DNA from: Thermomicrobiales bacterium | Lineage (GTDB): Bacteria > Chloroflexota > Chloroflexia > Thermomicrobiales > UBA6265 | NCBI GenBank assembly: GCA_025928535.1 | Contig: JAICJJ010000196.1 | Coordinates: forward strand, 1-6,002 | Reading direction: 5' to 3' | Length of the DNA stretch: 6,002 nt | Part shown: positions 5,134 through 6,002 of the stretch, in pieces | Layout of the letters: every line of letters starts with the position of its first letter | Numbering within the stretch: the first letter of the stretch is position 1 | Position numbers and translations under genes: made by a program | The notes under the pieces: generated by a model | The model's input: the letters and a program-made list of their open reading frames with translations, nothing else | What the model was told of the DNA's origin: nothing | The model's database searches: none

Positions 5134-5142
5134 CGAACTTGG

Positions 5143-5952
5143 ATGAACAAGTTTGCGGCGTCTGCGAAATCGAACGAGATGCCTCGACAAGTTCGGCATG
5201 ACGATGACGGCGAGGTCCGGCGTCCGCTTCACCGGCGGATCGCGGACGCGTTGCGGGGCGAAATCGACGCCGGCGTGCTGCGGCCAGGCGATCCGCTGCC
5301 GTCCGAAACCGCTCTGATGCGCCGCTTCGGCGTGTCGCGCGGCACGGTCCGACAGGCGCGGGCGACGCTGCGGGCGGACGGCGCGATCGTCGGCTCGCAA
5401 GGCCGCCATTTCACGGTTCGGTCGCAGCCGTTGACGCAGCCGCTGGGCGAACTCGTCAGTTTCACCGCCTGGGCCCGCAGTCTCGGCAAGACGCCCAGCG
5501 GTCGCACCATCGCCTTCGAAGCCGGAATGGCCGACGCCGACGAAGCGCACGACCTCCAGTTGCCGGCCTCGGCCCATGTCTGGCGGCTAGTGCGGGTGCG
5601 CCTCGCCGACGGCGAGCCGCTGATGGTGGAACGCACCACCTTTCCCGACGCGATCGGCCGGCTCCTGCGCGACGTCGACCTCGACCACGGCTCGGTCTAC
5701 GCCGAACTCGGCCGCCGCGGCGTCGCCGTCGATGCCGCGCGGCATCTGCTCGACGCCGTGCCGGCCTCGCCGGAAGACGCGCGATTGCTCGGCGTCGCGC
5801 CGGGGGATGCGCTGCTGCGGGTGCGGCGGGTCGCGGTCGGGCTGACCGGGGCGCCGGTCGAACGCTCGGAGGATCGCTATCGGGGAGACCGCACCAATTT
5901 CGCGATCGAAAACGACGCCAGGGCGGCCGGAATCGTCCGCCGCCTCGCCTGA
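5143..5952 (+). CDS. GntR-family transcriptional regulator, HutC type with UTRA domain
   Basis: From the ATG at 5143 the protein has 269 residues. Residues 28-94 form the GntR winged helix-turn-helix: PLHRRIADALRGEIDAGVLR, then PGDPLPSETALMRRFGVSRGTVRQAR and a wing ending GRHFTVRS. Residues from about 98 to 262 match a UTRA ligand-binding domain (LGELVSFTAWARSLG, HVWRLVRVRLADGEPLMVERT, ALLRVRRVAVGLTGAPVERSEDRYRGDRTNF). HutC-type members are usually repressors released by a small metabolite; the ligand cannot be read from the sequence. The start is uncertain: ATG 5143 follows the TACAAT promoter by nine bases, while ATG 5179 gives 257 residues and a more usual distance to the DNA-binding domain. 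Neither has a good ribosome binding site. Codons between about 5182 and 5199 mostly end in A or T, unlike the rest of the gene. A further gene starts 26 bases downstream, likely in the same operon. Confidence 0.92.
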   Translation: MNKFAASAKSNEMPRQVRHDDDGEVRRPLHRRIADALRGEIDAGVLRPGDPLPSETALMRRFGVSRGTVRQARATLRADGAIVGSQGRHFTVRSQPLTQPLGELVSFTAWARSLGKTPSGRTIAFEAGMADADEAHDLQLPASAHVWRLVRVRLADGEPLMVERTTFPDAIGRLLRDVDLDHGSVYAELGRRGVAVDAARHLLDAVPASPEDARLLGVAPGDALLRVRRVAVGLTGAPVERSEDRYRGDRTNFAIENDARAAGIVRRLA

Positions 5953-5978
5953 ACGAATCGACACGGGAGCGACGACCG

Positions 5979-6002
5979 ATGCCATACGCCCGATTCGCCG
6001 AC
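5979..6002 (+). CDS. Start of a rightward gene, truncated by the window edge (unidentified)
   Basis: ATG at 5979 with GGGAG (5965-5969) nine bases upstream opens a frame of eight visible codons (MPYARFAD) running off the window. It begins 26 bases after the GntR-type gene on the same strand, so the two probably share a transcript and this gene may be a target or partner of the regulator. The start resembles that of some alpha/beta-hydrolases, but eight residues cannot support a function. Confidence 0.55.

Noticed and set aside
1..6002. CRISPR array, insertion sequence, defence island or prophage genes
   Set aside because: No regularly spaced repeat, transposase, integrase, nuclease-toxin pair or phage structural gene is visible. 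RecQ here has the plain housekeeping domain set and no defence-type partner next to it.

Overview
The window is about 6 kb of GC-rich bacterial DNA with compact genes, strong GGAGG-type ribosome binding sites and GTG starts used beside ATG. The Tat-secreted cysteine-rich protein has an RFDRL...TSRRALLRG leader, and the RecQ ends in a Tudor-like WGxGTV tail. Both recall Chloroflexota of the Thermomicrobia type, or less likely Actinobacteria. This placement is inference from recalled protein style; no marker gene is present.

Left part (1-1238, all minus strand): a three-gene run reads leftward. First is a DUF488/YeaO-family protein, then a DsbA/FrnE-like thioredoxin-fold protein whose start overlaps the previous gene by 14 bases, then the first 25 codons of a gene that leaves the window. 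Middle (1239-3069): a divergent control region with a perfect 26-bp palindrome, then a 554-residue RecQ helicase on the plus strand. The helicase has all core motifs and the zinc cysteines. It has no room for an HRDC domain and carries a small beta-rich tail instead.

The stretch 3070-3707 holds one short plausible gene (51 aa) and an unusual density of strong hairpins, ending in a 13-bp-stem terminator that can serve both strands. From 3708 to 4971 two minus-strand genes encode exported proteins: a 90-aa Sec-type secreted peptide with two cysteines, and a 226-aa Tat-exported protein with 22 cysteines followed by its own terminator.

The right part (4972-6002) is a second divergent control region with a perfect 8+4+8 inverted repeat and a good promoter (TACAAT) placed so close to the start codon that the mRNA may be nearly leaderless. 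It drives a GntR/HutC-type regulator with a UTRA ligand domain. A further gene starts 26 bases downstream and leaves the window after eight codons. The genes do not form one obvious pathway: the content is housekeeping repair, a small redox/unknown pair, two envelope or secreted proteins and a metabolite-sensing repressor. I found no convincing sign of a new defence or mobile system. The least explained parts are the hairpin-rich intergenic region and the cysteine-rich Tat protein.
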